A stretch of DNA of 64,000 nt. Source: an uncultured Pelagibacteraceae bacterium. Its GTDB lineage: Bacteria > Pseudomonadota > Alphaproteobacteria > Pelagibacterales > Pelagibacteraceae. This document shows, in pieces, positions 20,719 through 30,307 of the stretch (positions are counted from its first letter, which is position 1; every line of letters begins with the position of its first letter). The notes beneath the pieces were generated by a model. It saw nothing but the letters and a program-made list of their open reading frames with translations. It did no database searches and was not told the DNA's origin. Location: NCBI GenBank assembly GCA_902521355.1, contig CABYRT010000005.1, positions 35,716-99,715 on the forward strand. Reading direction: 5' to 3'. Both the position numbers and the translations under genes were made by a program.

Positions 20719-21017
20719 AAATGGATCTTAAAGAAAAAGTAATTGCTGAAATAAAAAAAATTTATGATCCTGAGATACCTGTAAATATATATGAATTAGG
20801 TTTGATATACGATATTATCGTTAATAATTCTGAAGTTAAGGTTAAAATGACTTTAACCACACCAAATTGTCCAGTAGCTGAAAGTTTGCCTAAAGAAGTT
20901 AAAGACAGTATATTAGAAATTAAAGAAGTTTCAAAAGTAGATCTTGATTTAGTCTGGGAACCACCATGGGACAAATCAATGATGTCTGAAGCTGCAAAAC
21001 TTGAATTAAATTTATGA
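20715..21017 (+). CDS. sufT: SufT / MIP18 (DUF59) family protein
   Basis: KKIYDPEIPVNIYELGLIYDI; MTLTTPNCPVAESLP; VWEPPWDKSMMSEAAKLELNL. Confidence 0.93.
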   Translation: MKMDLKEKVIAEIKKIYDPEIPVNIYELGLIYDIIVNNSEVKVKMTLTTPNCPVAESLPKEVKDSILEIKEVSKVDLDLVWEPPWDKSMMSEAAKLELNL

Positions 21018-21355
21018 CAAAACAAATTATAACATTAAGCGATAATGCAGCTCAAAGAATAAAAGAAATTATGTCTAATGCTGAGAAAGACTCTTTAGGA
21101 GTTAGAGTTGGAGTTAAGTCAGGTGGGTGCGCAGGTATGTCTTACGTTATGGAATATACAAAAGAGGCAAATCCAAATGATGAAGTAGTAGAAGATAAGG
21201 GTGTGAAAGTCTTTATAGACTCTGCAGCGGTAATGTATTTACTTGGAACAGAGATGGATTTTAAAAAAGAAAAATTTTCTTCACAATTTGTATTCAATAA
21301 CCCGAATGAAACGGAGAGATGTGGATGTGGAGAATCTTTTAAATTTAGTATTTAA
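21014..21355 (+). CDS. sufA: A-type Fe-S carrier (SufA/IscA/ErpA)
   Basis: LGVRVGVKSGGCAGMSYVMEY; C-terminal RCGCGESF. Confidence 0.94.
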   Translation: MTKQIITLSDNAAQRIKEIMSNAEKDSLGVRVGVKSGGCAGMSYVMEYTKEANPNDEVVEDKGVKVFIDSAAVMYLLGTEMDFKKEKFSSQFVFNNPNETERCGCGESFKFSI

Positions 21356-21371
21356 TATACGCATATCAGAA

Positions 21372-21400
21372 TTGCGTTTATTGCATGTCTATGATAGAAT
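21372..21400 (+). promoter_or_regulatory. Putative sigma-70 type promoter for the small ORF at 21408
   Basis: TTGCGT (21372-21377), 17 nt spacer, TAGAAT (21395-21400), 7 nt before ATG. Confidence 0.4.
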
Positions 21401-21407
21401 CATTGAT

Positions 21408-21572
21408 ATGAACACTTTTGAGCATAAAAACCTAATTAACTCTGAAGTTAAAACTCAAAAAAGAAAATCTTTATTCAGAAGTTTAATTAAACCAGTAGAA
21501 GCGGGCGCACATGGCACCCTCAACTACGTGGTTAAAAAAGGTTTAGGAAAAAATAAAATAGCTAAAAAATAA
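21408..21572 (+). CDS. Small basic protein (54 aa), unknown function
   Basis: MNTFEHKNLINSEVKTQKRKSLFRSLIKPVEAGAHGTLNYVVKKGLGKNKIAKK; start re-assigned since tracked ORF (21243) overlaps sufA. Confidence 0.6.
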   Translation: MNTFEHKNLINSEVKTQKRKSLFRSLIKPVEAGAHGTLNYVVKKGLGKNKIAKK

Positions 21573-21581
21573 AAAAGCTAT

Positions 21582-22988
21582 TTAACAACTATAATACATA
21601 TCAAACTCAATAGGATGAGGTGTATGTTCAAAGTTGTGTATCTCCTCAAATTTAAGAGCAATATAAGCATCAATTTGATCGTCAGTAAATACTCCGCCTT
21701 GAGTTAAAAACTTTCTATCTTTATCTAAACTTTCCATTGCTTCTCTTAATGATCCACAAACTGTTGGAACTTTTTTAACTTCCTTCTCCGATAAAGCGTA
21801 AAGATCTTTATCAAAGGATTTGCCTGGATCAATTTTATTTTTGATACCGTCAATTCCAGCCATTAACATAGATGCAAATGTTAAATATGGATTACCAGAT
21901 GCGTCTGGGAATCTAATTTCACATCTTGCTCCTTTTTTGCTTAGAGTTATCGGAATTCGACATGATGCTGATCTGTTTCTCGCAGAATAAGCAAGCAACA
22001 CAGGAGCTTCAAAACCTGGAATTAATCTTTTATAACTATTTGTTGTAGCATTTGAAAACGCATTAATCGCCTTAGCATGCTTAAGTATTCCACCAATATA
22101 ATAAAGTGCAGTTTGAGACAAACCTGAATATTTATTTCCAGAAAAAACTGGAGTTTTTCCTTTCCAAACTGATTGGTGAACGTGCATTCCTGATCCATTA
22201 TCACCTTTTACAGGTTTAGGCATAAACGTAGCAGTTTTACCAAATGAATGTGAAACCATTTGAACTACATATTTGTATAATTGAACATTATCTGCTTGAT
22301 CAACTAATGTACCAAAAAGCATTCCAAGTTCGTGCTGACTTGGAGCAACTTCATGGTGATGTTTTTCAACTGTAATACCTACGTCTCTTAAACCTTTTAG
22401 GTATTCACCTCTTATATCTTGAGCACTATCCACTGGAGGGACTGGAAAATATCCACCTTTAACTCCAGGTCTATGACCCATATTTCCGTTTTCATAATTT
22501 TTTCCTGAATTATATGGACCTTCAGTACTATCTATTGAAAAACTTGTTTCGTTCATATCGTTTTTAATTTTAACGTCATCAAAAACAAAAAATTCTGGTT
22601 CAGGACCAAAGTAAGCTTTATCACCTATACCAGTCTTCTTTAAATAAGCTTCAGCTTTCTTTGCAATTCCCCTTGGATCTCTTTCATAAGGGTTTCTTTT
22701 AATTGCATCTAAAATATCGCAAAATAAAACAAGAGTATTATGAGATGTGAATGGATCAACGATTTGTCTGTTTAAATCTGGTTTTAATATCATGTCAGAT
22801 TCATTTATTGCTTTCCATCCAGCAATAGATGATCCATCGAAAAATACACCGTCGGTTAACATGTCCCCATCGACTACCGATGCATCCATAGTTAAGTGCT
22901 GTAATTTACCTCTTGGGTCCGTAAATCTTAAATCGACAAACTCAATTTGCTTGTCTTTCATCATTTTTAGAACTTTGCTTGCGCTCAT
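21582..22988 (-). CDS. glnA: Glutamine synthetase type I
   Basis: FVDLRFTDPRGKLQHLTMD; GPEPEFFVFDD; GSGMHVHQS; adenylylation-site region DKDLYALSEKE. Confidence 0.97.
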   Translation of the reverse strand: MSASKVLKMMKDKQIEFVDLRFTDPRGKLQHLTMDASVVDGDMLTDGVFFDGSSIAGWKAINESDMILKPDLNRQIVDPFTSHNTLVLFCDILDAIKRNPYERDPRGIAKKAEAYLKKTGIGDKAYFGPEPEFFVFDDVKIKNDMNETSFSIDSTEGPYNSGKNYENGNMGHRPGVKGGYFPVPPVDSAQDIRGEYLKGLRDVGITVEKHHHEVAPSQHELGMLFGTLVDQADNVQLYKYVVQMVSHSFGKTATFMPKPVKGDNGSGMHVHQSVWKGKTPVFSGNKYSGLSQTALYYIGGILKHAKAINAFSNATTNSYKRLIPGFEAPVLLAYSARNRSASCRIPITLSKKGARCEIRFPDASGNPYLTFASMLMAGIDGIKNKIDPGKSFDKDLYALSEKEVKKVPTVCGSLREAMESLDKDRKFLTQGGVFTDDQIDAYIALKFEEIHNFEHTPHPIEFDMYYSC

Positions 22989-23133
22989 ATAATCTCCTGT
23001 AGAATTAAATATCTGGGTTAATTACCAATATTGTTATAATAAAGAATACATATAATGAGGATATCACCTATGCAATTTAAACATATAATTATGCCAATAA
23101 TTTCAGTACTTTTTTATCAATCGTAAGTTGAAT

Positions 23134-23613
23134 ATGACTTTATTAAATAAAGAACCAGTTAAAAGAGCAGAGAAGCGTCTTAAAGAGTTTGATGAAAATT
23201 TATCAGTTGTAGAATTAGAAAATTCAGCAAAAACAGCATTGGATGCTGCAAATTCATTAAATTGTGAAGTAGGAGCAATTGTTAAAAGTCTGCTTATTAA
23301 GATAGAAAATGAATTTTTACTTTGTTTAGTTTCTGGTGACAAAAGGTGTTCATTAAATAAATTAAAAAAAATTTCTGAAAAAAAAAATGTAAGAATGGCT
23401 TCTGCTGAAGAAGTTAAGTCTCAAACAGGATATACAATTGGAGGCGTATCTCCTATAGGTCATATAAATAATATTCCAATATTAGTAGATAATTCTTTGA
23501 GTAGGTTTAAAGATATTTTTGCTGCAGCTGGACATCCTAATGCAATTTTTAAGATCAATTATGAAAAATTAATTCAAATTACCGATGGTGATGTGAAAGA
23601 TATTACAGAATGA
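23134..23613 (+). CDS. YbaK/ProX-type aminoacyl-tRNA deacylase domain protein
   Basis: AIVKSLLIKIENEFLLCLVSGDKR; GYTIGGVSPIGH; FAAAGHPNAIFKI; ATG at 23134 preferred over the 23128 start. Confidence 0.88.
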   Translation: MTLLNKEPVKRAEKRLKEFDENLSVVELENSAKTALDAANSLNCEVGAIVKSLLIKIENEFLLCLVSGDKRCSLNKLKKISEKKNVRMASAEEVKSQTGYTIGGVSPIGHINNIPILVDNSLSRFKDIFAAAGHPNAIFKINYEKLIQITDGDVKDITE

Positions 23614-24497
23614 AGCAAGCCAATTTAACAGATTATATTTTATTAACATTATTATCAATAATTTGGGCATCTGCTTTTTTTAATATAAAAATTGCAACAG
23701 AATCGTTCGGTCCAATGACAATTGCTTTTTTGAGAGTGTTTTTTGGATCTATACCAGTTTTAATTTTATGTTTTTATAAAAAAATAATAATCGAAGCATT
23801 TTCAAAAGATTGGCATTGGTTCATGTTAATAGGACTAATCAATTTAGTTATTCCATTCTTTTTAATTGCTTATGGAGTAAAGTCTGTGCAAAGCAATTTG
23901 GCAGCAATTTTGATGTCTACTACTCCTTTGAGTTCTACCATATTAGGTCACTTTTATACAAAAAATGAAAAATTTAATTTTGCAAAAACTGTTGGGATAT
24001 TAATAGGATTTGCAGGAATTGTTTACTTATTTTCTGATAATATTTTAATAGATGAAAATAATTTTCTTTCAGCAGTACTAATTTTAGTAGGATCAACATG
24101 TTATGTAATAGGTGGAGTTTTAACACTTAAAATTAGCAAGAAAAAAAATGAAAACGTTACTGGATCAATATTAATTTGGGCAACTCTGATTTTATTTCCT
24201 TTGATGTTTTTATTTGAAACTCCATGGGAAAATACTCCATCATTAAATTCAACAATGTCAGTAATTTATCTTGGTATAGTACCAACAGGAGTTGCATGGC
24301 TTTTAAGGTTTAAAATTTTGAAAAAGAATGGTTTAATTTTTCAATCTCAGGTCTCATACTTAATTCCAATCTTTGGAATTATTTTAGGCTATATATTTTT
24401 GAATGAATTAATAACTTACAAGGTATTAATATCTTTATTGGCTGTGGTTGTAGGAATTTATTTTGTTAGAAAAGCAGATACAAAAATTATTATTTAA
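23610..24497 (+). CDS. EamA/DMT superfamily transporter
   Basis: Ten TM-like segments; WASAFFNIKIA, FLRVFFGSIPVL, GIVYLFSDN. Confidence 0.88.
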   Translation: MKQANLTDYILLTLLSIIWASAFFNIKIATESFGPMTIAFLRVFFGSIPVLILCFYKKIIIEAFSKDWHWFMLIGLINLVIPFFLIAYGVKSVQSNLAAILMSTTPLSSTILGHFYTKNEKFNFAKTVGILIGFAGIVYLFSDNILIDENNFLSAVLILVGSTCYVIGGVLTLKISKKKNENVTGSILIWATLILFPLMFLFETPWENTPSLNSTMSVIYLGIVPTGVAWLLRFKILKKNGLIFQSQVSYLIPIFGIILGYIFLNELITYKVLISLLAVVVGIYFVRKADTKIII

Positions 24498-25407
24498 GTG
24501 AAGATATAGAACTAATATGCTCTGGTTTTGTCTCACAGCATCCACCTAATATTGTTGCCCCGCCTTCTATGAATTTTTTTGATAAATTATAAAATTCATT
24601 TGCATCAAAATTATCTCTCTTTCCTAAAGATTGATTAGGATTTGCTCCAATTTCATTATGTTTTGCTGTATTAAATGTCTGTATTGGGCCTGGTTCATCA
24701 ACTCCCCACAAATTTATTTTAAATCCAAATGGAACTTTACAATTTAAAAATTTATCTAATACAGATAATGATATTTCTGGAGAAACACATGCACAAACTA
24801 CACCAAGTGTATTTTCATCTTGAATAATTTCAATTAATTGCTCAATTTTTTCTTTTGAGGGTAGGTCGCCATTTTTTTTTAAATGTATTCCAATTAAAAA
24901 TTTTTTATTTAACTTTTTAGATATATTAAGAGCAGCTTTAACCTCATTAGTGCTGCTAATAACATCTAAATATAAAAAATCAGTAAATTCACTTAAAATA
25001 TCAGCTTGTTCAAACATATCTTCCTCTATTAATTTGATATCGCGATCATCAGTTATATAAGTGTCTCTTTGGCTTGGAATAGATCCAGCTACTAATATAT
25101 TTTTCTTTGATAAATCTTTAGCTTTGATTGCAAGTTTACATGCAATTTCGTTTAATTTTTTGAATTTATCACCAACTTTATTTTCTATTAATCTAAATTT
25201 TCTACAACTAAAGGTGTTAGTAACAATAACATCTGAGCCTGCGTTGATATATGATAGATGAGTATCAACTAACATTTGATGATATTTTTCATCCAATAAA
25301 GCGCTAGCAGACCATAATGTCCCCATAGATACCATTCCTTTTTCAAGTAATAATTGACCCATACCACCATCTAAAATTCTTATTTTTTTAAAAAAATTTT
25401 TATCCAT
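24490..25407 (-). CDS. Homocysteine S-methyltransferase family protein
   Basis: ILDGGMGQLLLEKG; VIVTNTF; zinc-ligand region ILGGCCETKPEHI. Confidence 0.9.
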   Translation of the reverse strand: MDKNFFKKIRILDGGMGQLLLEKGMVSMGTLWSASALLDEKYHQMLVDTHLSYINAGSDVIVTNTFSCRKFRLIENKVGDKFKKLNEIACKLAIKAKDLSKKNILVAGSIPSQRDTYITDDRDIKLIEEDMFEQADILSEFTDFLYLDVISSTNEVKAALNISKKLNKKFLIGIHLKKNGDLPSKEKIEQLIEIIQDENTLGVVCACVSPEISLSVLDKFLNCKVPFGFKINLWGVDEPGPIQTFNTAKHNEIGANPNQSLGKRDNFDANEFYNLSKKFIEGGATILGGCCETKPEHISSISSLK

Positions 25408-26260
25408 TTTTTTTATCCCTTGTAGCTATAAATACTCCAACGGTTGTTATTAAAAAACCAATTATGTCAGTAAATGTTAATTGTTCATTTAAAAATATCC
25501 ATGCCATCACTGCTGAAGTAGGAGGTACTAAAAAAAATAAAGTAGTAGTTTTGCCCACAGTACCCCTTTTGATTAAAAACATAAGAATAGTAAAAGCTCC
25601 AAATGAAACTAATATAATTTGGTGAGACATACCCAATATAAAACTAGTTGTAAAATTTATGTAAGCATTTTCAAATATAAACATTAATAATAGATTAAAA
25701 AGGCAACCACCAACTGCTTGATACGCATTGTTAACTGACAAAGCTAAATTTCCACTCAATTTTTTTTGCCACAATGTTCCAGCCGTTATTGCAAATAAAG
25801 CTAAGACTGTAGCTAACAATCCTAAAGGAGGAATTTCTTTTCCAAAATCAATACCTAAGACAGTGACAGAACCAATGAAACCTAAACTGATACCTACCCA
25901 CTGTTTCCAAGATATTTTTTCTCCAAAAATAGGACCAGATAAAATATTTGTTAAAATCGGTTGAAGTGTAACTATTAAAGCTACAATTGCAGCTGGCATC
26001 CCAATTGAAAATGCATACCAACATCCACCTAAATAAATCCCATGAAATAAAATACCCGTTGAAAGACTTTCAATAATATTTTTTAATTTTCCGAAAATTT
26101 TATCATTACTGAAATAAGCAAATACAAGAAAACCAATTGTTACAATCCCAAACCTAAATGCTAAAGCTGCAAATGGAGAAGCGTTTTGAACAATTTCTTT
26201 CCCAGATATAAATGCCGATGACCATAATAATATAAAGAGCAAAGGAAATGATTTTGTCAT
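25400..26260 (-). CDS. EamA/DMT superfamily transporter
   Basis: LLWSSAFISGKEIVQNASPFAALAFRF; multiple TM segments; C-terminal GVFIATRDKK. Confidence 0.88.
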   Translation of the reverse strand: MTKSFPLLFILLWSSAFISGKEIVQNASPFAALAFRFGIVTIGFLVFAYFSNDKIFGKLKNIIESLSTGILFHGIYLGGCWYAFSIGMPAAIVALIVTLQPILTNILSGPIFGEKISWKQWVGISLGFIGSVTVLGIDFGKEIPPLGLLATVLALFAITAGTLWQKKLSGNLALSVNNAYQAVGGCLFNLLLMFIFENAYINFTTSFILGMSHQIILVSFGAFTILMFLIKRGTVGKTTTLFFLVPPTSAVMAWIFLNEQLTFTDIIGFLITTVGVFIATRDKKNG

Positions 26261-26283
26261 GTTAAAGATATATGGCGTAATAT

Positions 26284-27081
26284 CTAATTTTTGTTGTGAA
26301 TTCTATCCATTTCTTGAAGTTCGACTTCAAGTTTGTCTAATTCTTCACCACCAGCCATCATACTAAGAAGCTTTTCTCTAGAAATATCTTTTTTTTGGAA
26401 TGTTCCCATGCTTTTTCCTCGGTTAAGTACAGTGAAACTATTACCAACAGGGTAAGCATGATGTACATTATGAGTAATTAAAATTACAGCCAATCCCTCA
26501 GACGCAGCCTTTACAATATATTTTAATACCATTGATGCTTGATGAACTCCTAAAGCAGAAGTTGGTTCATCTAAAACTAAAACTTTTGCTCCAAAATATA
26601 TAGCTCGTGATATTGCTAGGCATTGTCTTTCACCACCGGACATAGTTCCAACTGCCTGAGATGGATCTCTAACATCGATACCTATCTGTCCCATTCTATC
26701 TGCTGCTATCTTATTTGCTTTCTCCACATCAAAAGTTTTAAGGAAAGGAATACCTTTTTGAGGCTCTCTTCCCATAAAAAAATTTCTAGTAACACTCATT
26801 AAAGGAACTAATGCTAGATCTTGATAAACTGTTCCTATACCAATATCTAAAGCATCTTTGGGTGAGTCAAAAACAATATTATTATCTTCAAATATAATTT
26901 CTCCTTCATCTGGTTTATGAACACCTGCTAAAGTTTTAATTAATGTTGACTTTCCTGCTCCATTATCTCCAAGCAAACACATGATCTCACCTTTTTTTAA
27001 TCTCATAGTAACGTCTTTAAGCGCTATTACCTTCCCAAAAAACTTACTAATATTATTAAATTGAACGAGATAGTCAGACAT
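26284..27081 (-). CDS. Sugar ABC transporter ATP-binding protein (single-domain, FrcA-like)
   Basis: [42 protein letters not shown]. Confidence 0.92.
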   Translation of the reverse strand: MSDYLVQFNNISKFFGKVIALKDVTMRLKKGEIMCLLGDNGAGKSTLIKTLAGVHKPDEGEIIFEDNNIVFDSPKDALDIGIGTVYQDLALVPLMSVTRNFFMGREPQKGIPFLKTFDVEKANKIAADRMGQIGIDVRDPSQAVGTMSGGERQCLAISRAIYFGAKVLVLDEPTSALGVHQASMVLKYIVKAASEGLAVILITHNVHHAYPVGNSFTVLNRGKSMGTFQKKDISREKLLSMMAGGEELDKLEVELQEMDRIHNKN

Positions 27082-28208
27082 TATTTACTCTCAGTCACTT
27101 TCTTTCTGATGTAGTTATTAAACACTACAGCTATCAACATCATTGCTCCTAAGAAAACTTTAAACCAATCAGTGTCAACATCTGTATAAAATATTCCCAT
27201 AGATACAGTCCCAAATATAATTGCACCAAAAGCTGCACCTATTGCAGATCCATACCCACCTGTTAAGAGACACCCACCAACAACAGCAGCTGCAATAGCT
27301 TCTAGTTCTTTTAAAGTACCTCTCATAGTATCTGCAGAACCCGCATCTAATACTTGAATACAAGCGAAAATAGTAGAAGCGACTGCCGTACCAATAAATA
27401 GACTTATTTTTACCCTTCCAACAGGTACACCCACATTTGTTGCTCCAACCTTATCGCCTCCAGATGCGAAGATCCAATTACCGTATCTTGTTTTCATCAA
27501 TATCCATGTTGCAAACAATGTTAATGCAATAAACCAAATAACTGATGGAGGTATTCCAGTTGCAAGAGGAGTTCCATCAGTTCTTAGTTCAATCAATTTT
27601 AATGATCCCAACCAAGTAAAAAGCCATTTAAAAGTATCTGTAGCAAATAACCATGCTAATGGATCATCTTCAATTAATACTCTTAGTCCTGGAACCTGAG
27701 TTCTACCAGTAATCAATCTTGTTATTGCTAATGTCAAACCTCTTAAAATAAAAAGCATTGCAAGTGTTACAATAAAAGATGGCAAACCAGTTTTTACAAC
27801 CATTATGCCATTAAAGTATCCGACCAATACTGCCATAGCGAAAGCAAAAACTATGCTCATCCATAGTGGCCAACCCCAGTAAATTGCAGGAATTGCGATA
27901 CAAATTCCAGCAAAGCCAATCATTGATCCAATTGACAAATCAAATTCACCGCCAATCATTAACATCGCTGCTGCTATTGCTATAATTCCTAAATTAGCTG
28001 AAACGTCGAGGAAATTAAGCATTCCATAGGCACTAAACATACCAGTATCGCCAGCTACAATTCCAAAAAATATAAATACAAGTATTGAGCCACCTAATGC
28101 ACCTAGCTCAGGCCTATTCAATAAAACTCTTAGTGGTGATATTTTTTTTAGACGTTCGTCTTCATTAAGACTACTTTTTGATGAAATACTTTTTGATTTT
28201 AATGACAT
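27081..28208 (-). CDS. Sugar ABC transporter permease (RbsC/FrcC family)
   Basis: [60 protein letters not shown]. Confidence 0.92.
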   Translation of the reverse strand: MSLKSKSISSKSSLNEDERLKKISPLRVLLNRPELGALGGSILVFIFFGIVAGDTGMFSAYGMLNFLDVSANLGIIAIAAAMLMIGGEFDLSIGSMIGFAGICIAIPAIYWGWPLWMSIVFAFAMAVLVGYFNGIMVVKTGLPSFIVTLAMLFILRGLTLAITRLITGRTQVPGLRVLIEDDPLAWLFATDTFKWLFTWLGSLKLIELRTDGTPLATGIPPSVIWFIALTLFATWILMKTRYGNWIFASGGDKVGATNVGVPVGRVKISLFIGTAVASTIFACIQVLDAGSADTMRGTLKELEAIAAAVVGGCLLTGGYGSAIGAAFGAIIFGTVSMGIFYTDVDTDWFKVFLGAMMLIAVVFNNYIRKKVTESK

Positions 28209-28216
28209 TTAAATTT

Positions 28217-28253
28217 TGAAAAAAGGCCTGACTATTAAATTTAGTCAGGCCTT
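28217..28253 (-). terminator. Intergenic hairpin plus T-tract between substrate-binding protein and permease genes
   Basis: Minus strand AAGGCCTGACT-aaatttaat-AGTCAGGCCTT followed by TTTT; perfect 11 bp stem (arms 28223-28233 and 28243-28253). Confidence 0.85.
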
Positions 28254-28264
28254 AAATATAGATT

Positions 28265-29188
28265 TTATCTATAACCTTGAGCTGCCCATTTAATTACTTT
28301 AGCAGCATTATCAGGAGTAACAAATCCAGGTCCAGTCATAACTACACCAGCAGGCATTGTTCCCCATCTCATGTACTGAGCAAATATAGCTATAGGCAAA
28401 TAACCTTGTAGATATTGTTGTTGGTCAATTAAAAACTCTACTTTACCTGCAGCAGCAGCTTTTAACATGTTAGGTGACATATCAAATGTTCCTAATTTAA
28501 CATTTCCAACTTTACCAGCAGCTTCTAAAGCTTTTAGTGCTGCTTCACCAGATAAACCAGCTCCTAAAGTTAGAATAGTGTCATATCCACCACCTAATTT
28601 TGCAGCAACAGCTTTTTGAATTTCAGTTGGGTCATTTGATGTTCCAAGAATATCAACAGATCCACCAAAACCTTTTTTGAAACCTGCACATCTTCTATCA
28701 AGCGCTACGTTTCCAACTTCGTGGTTAACGCATAAAGCTTTTTTTCCTCCAGCAGCTTTCATTTTTTGTCCGCCACCAACACCAGCTTCAAATTCAGTTT
28801 GACCTACGTGTGCACTAATTCCTAATGATGCATAGTCATCCGAACCAGAGTTCATAGAAACTACTGGTATACCAGCAGCTATTGCTGCTTTAACAGATTT
28901 TCCTAATGCAGCTGCATCAGGTAAAGTAATTACAATACCTTTTGGTTTTTGTGATACAGCGTTATCTATTAGTTTTGCCATTTCAACCATGTCAAAAGTT
29001 CCAGGTGCAGTGTATTTGCAAGATACTCCCATATCTTTACAAGCAGCATCAACTCCATTTTTAGCTACTGACCAAAAAGGGTCATTAGCTTGTCCATGTG
29101 AAACAACAATTATATCAGTTGCTAATGCTGATACAGACATCATTGCCCATGCAGCAACAGCTAATATAAAGTTCTTTATTGTTTTCAT
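28265..29188 (-). CDS. Periplasmic sugar/cyclitol-binding protein (ribose-type)
   Basis: Signal peptide; DIIVVSHGQANDPFWSVAKNGVDAACKDMGV; GIVITLPDAAALGKSVKAAIAAGIPVVSMNSG. Confidence 0.92.
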   Translation of the reverse strand: MKTIKNFILAVAAWAMMSVSALATDIIVVSHGQANDPFWSVAKNGVDAACKDMGVSCKYTAPGTFDMVEMAKLIDNAVSQKPKGIVITLPDAAALGKSVKAAIAAGIPVVSMNSGSDDYASLGISAHVGQTEFEAGVGGGQKMKAAGGKKALCVNHEVGNVALDRRCAGFKKGFGGSVDILGTSNDPTEIQKAVAAKLGGGYDTILTLGAGLSGEAALKALEAAGKVGNVKLGTFDMSPNMLKAAAAGKVEFLIDQQQYLQGYLPIAIFAQYMRWGTMPAGVVMTGPGFVTPDNAAKVIKWAAQGYR

Positions 29189-29293
29189 TTTTAATTTCCT
29201 CTCTTAAATAAAAGTTAACTTTTAAACATTAAAGCTAACATAAATTTATTTAGATTGTAAAGAAGCAGGTTGTATTCAACCTAAAGTTGATTT

Positions 29294-30307
29294 TTAATAT
29301 TTTATTTTTTCAAACTTTTTTGATTTTAATGACTGGATAGCACTCTCAGCAATTTGTATTGAAATCTTTCCATCAATAAAACCACTTTTAGGTCTTAAAT
29401 TCGATCTGAATAATTTAGCAAGATCATTTAACTGTTCTTTGTATGCCTGGTCGTATCTTTCTATAAAAAAATGTTTAAAGCTTGATCGTGCATTCGTACT
29501 TTTATTAGAATACAAACTAATCTCATTTTCTTTGATATTATCAGAAATAATCATTCCTTTGCTTCCAAAAAGCTCTACTCTTTGATCATATCCAAAACTA
29601 CAATGTCTAGAATTACTAATAATACATTGAACACCATTTTTTGTTTTCAAAATTGCTGTAGCAAGCTCGAAATCTTTAAGTTTATTGAAGTATTTATTAG
29701 AAATATTGCTCCCTGTGGCAAATATAGAAACAAATTCATCTTTACCCGCATAATACCTTGCTAGATCGAAATCATGGATCATCATATCTTTAAAAATACC
29801 ACCTGAGGCTTTTAAATAATTTACAGATGGAGCAGCCGGATCTCTGCTAGTAATAATAATTTTCTCTAGTTTTCCTATCTTGCCTTTTATTAAATTATTT
29901 TTTAGAGAACTATGACCTGGATCATATCTTCTGTTAAATCCAATTTGAATTTTATGATTAAATTTATTTATTTTTTTTTCGTAATTTTGAATTTTTTTTA
30001 AATTTAAATCTAAAGGTTTTTCACAAAATACTGTTTTGTTACTTTTTATACTTTCATATATAAATTTAAGATGAGTTGATGTAGTGGAAGAGATAAAAAT
30101 ACAATCAATTTTTTTATCTTTATATGCTATTTGAGGATTTTCAATATTTTGACAATTTAGATTTTTTGAAACTTTTTTTGCAAGTTTTCTATTAACATCG
30201 AAAATATATTTAAGATTAAAATTTTTATTATTTATTAAATTATTTGCATGCATTAGTCCTATTCTTCCCAAACCGAATAATGCTACGTTAATTAAATTTT
30301 TACCCAT
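29294..30307 (-). CDS. Gfo/Idh/MocA family oxidoreductase (inositol 2-dehydrogenase-like)
   Basis: ALFGLGRIGLMHANNL; CEKPLDLNL; IGFNRRYDPGHSSLK; GGIFKDMMIHDFDLARY. Confidence 0.88.
   Translation of the reverse strand: MGKNLINVALFGLGRIGLMHANNLINNKNFNLKYIFDVNRKLAKKVSKNLNCQNIENPQIAYKDKKIDCIFISSTTSTHLKFIYESIKSNKTVFCEKPLDLNLKKIQNYEKKINKFNHKIQIGFNRRYDPGHSSLKNNLIKGKIGKLEKIIITSRDPAAPSVNYLKASGGIFKDMMIHDFDLARYYAGKDEFVSIFATGSNISNKYFNKLKDFELATAILKTKNGVQCIISNSRHCSFGYDQRVELFGSKGMIISDNIKENEISLYSNKSTNARSSFKHFFIERYDQAYKEQLNDLAKLFRSNLRPKSGFIDGKISIQIAESAIQSLKSKKFEKIKY

Noticed and set aside
21243-21572. 109-aa ORF overlapping the end of sufA
   Set aside because: N-terminal half is out-of-frame sufA sequence; only the part from ATG 21408 is plausible.
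21556-21583. AAATAGCT...AGCTATTT inverted repeat at the end of the small ORF/glnA as a bidirectional terminator
   Set aside because: Only an 8-bp AT-rich stem overlapping both coding ends; too weak to call.
27175-27363. 62-aa Cys/Tyr-rich ORF on the minus strand
   Set aside because: Alternate frame of the permease gene; the CysTrp-rich look is a frame-shifted Gly/Ala-rich membrane protein.
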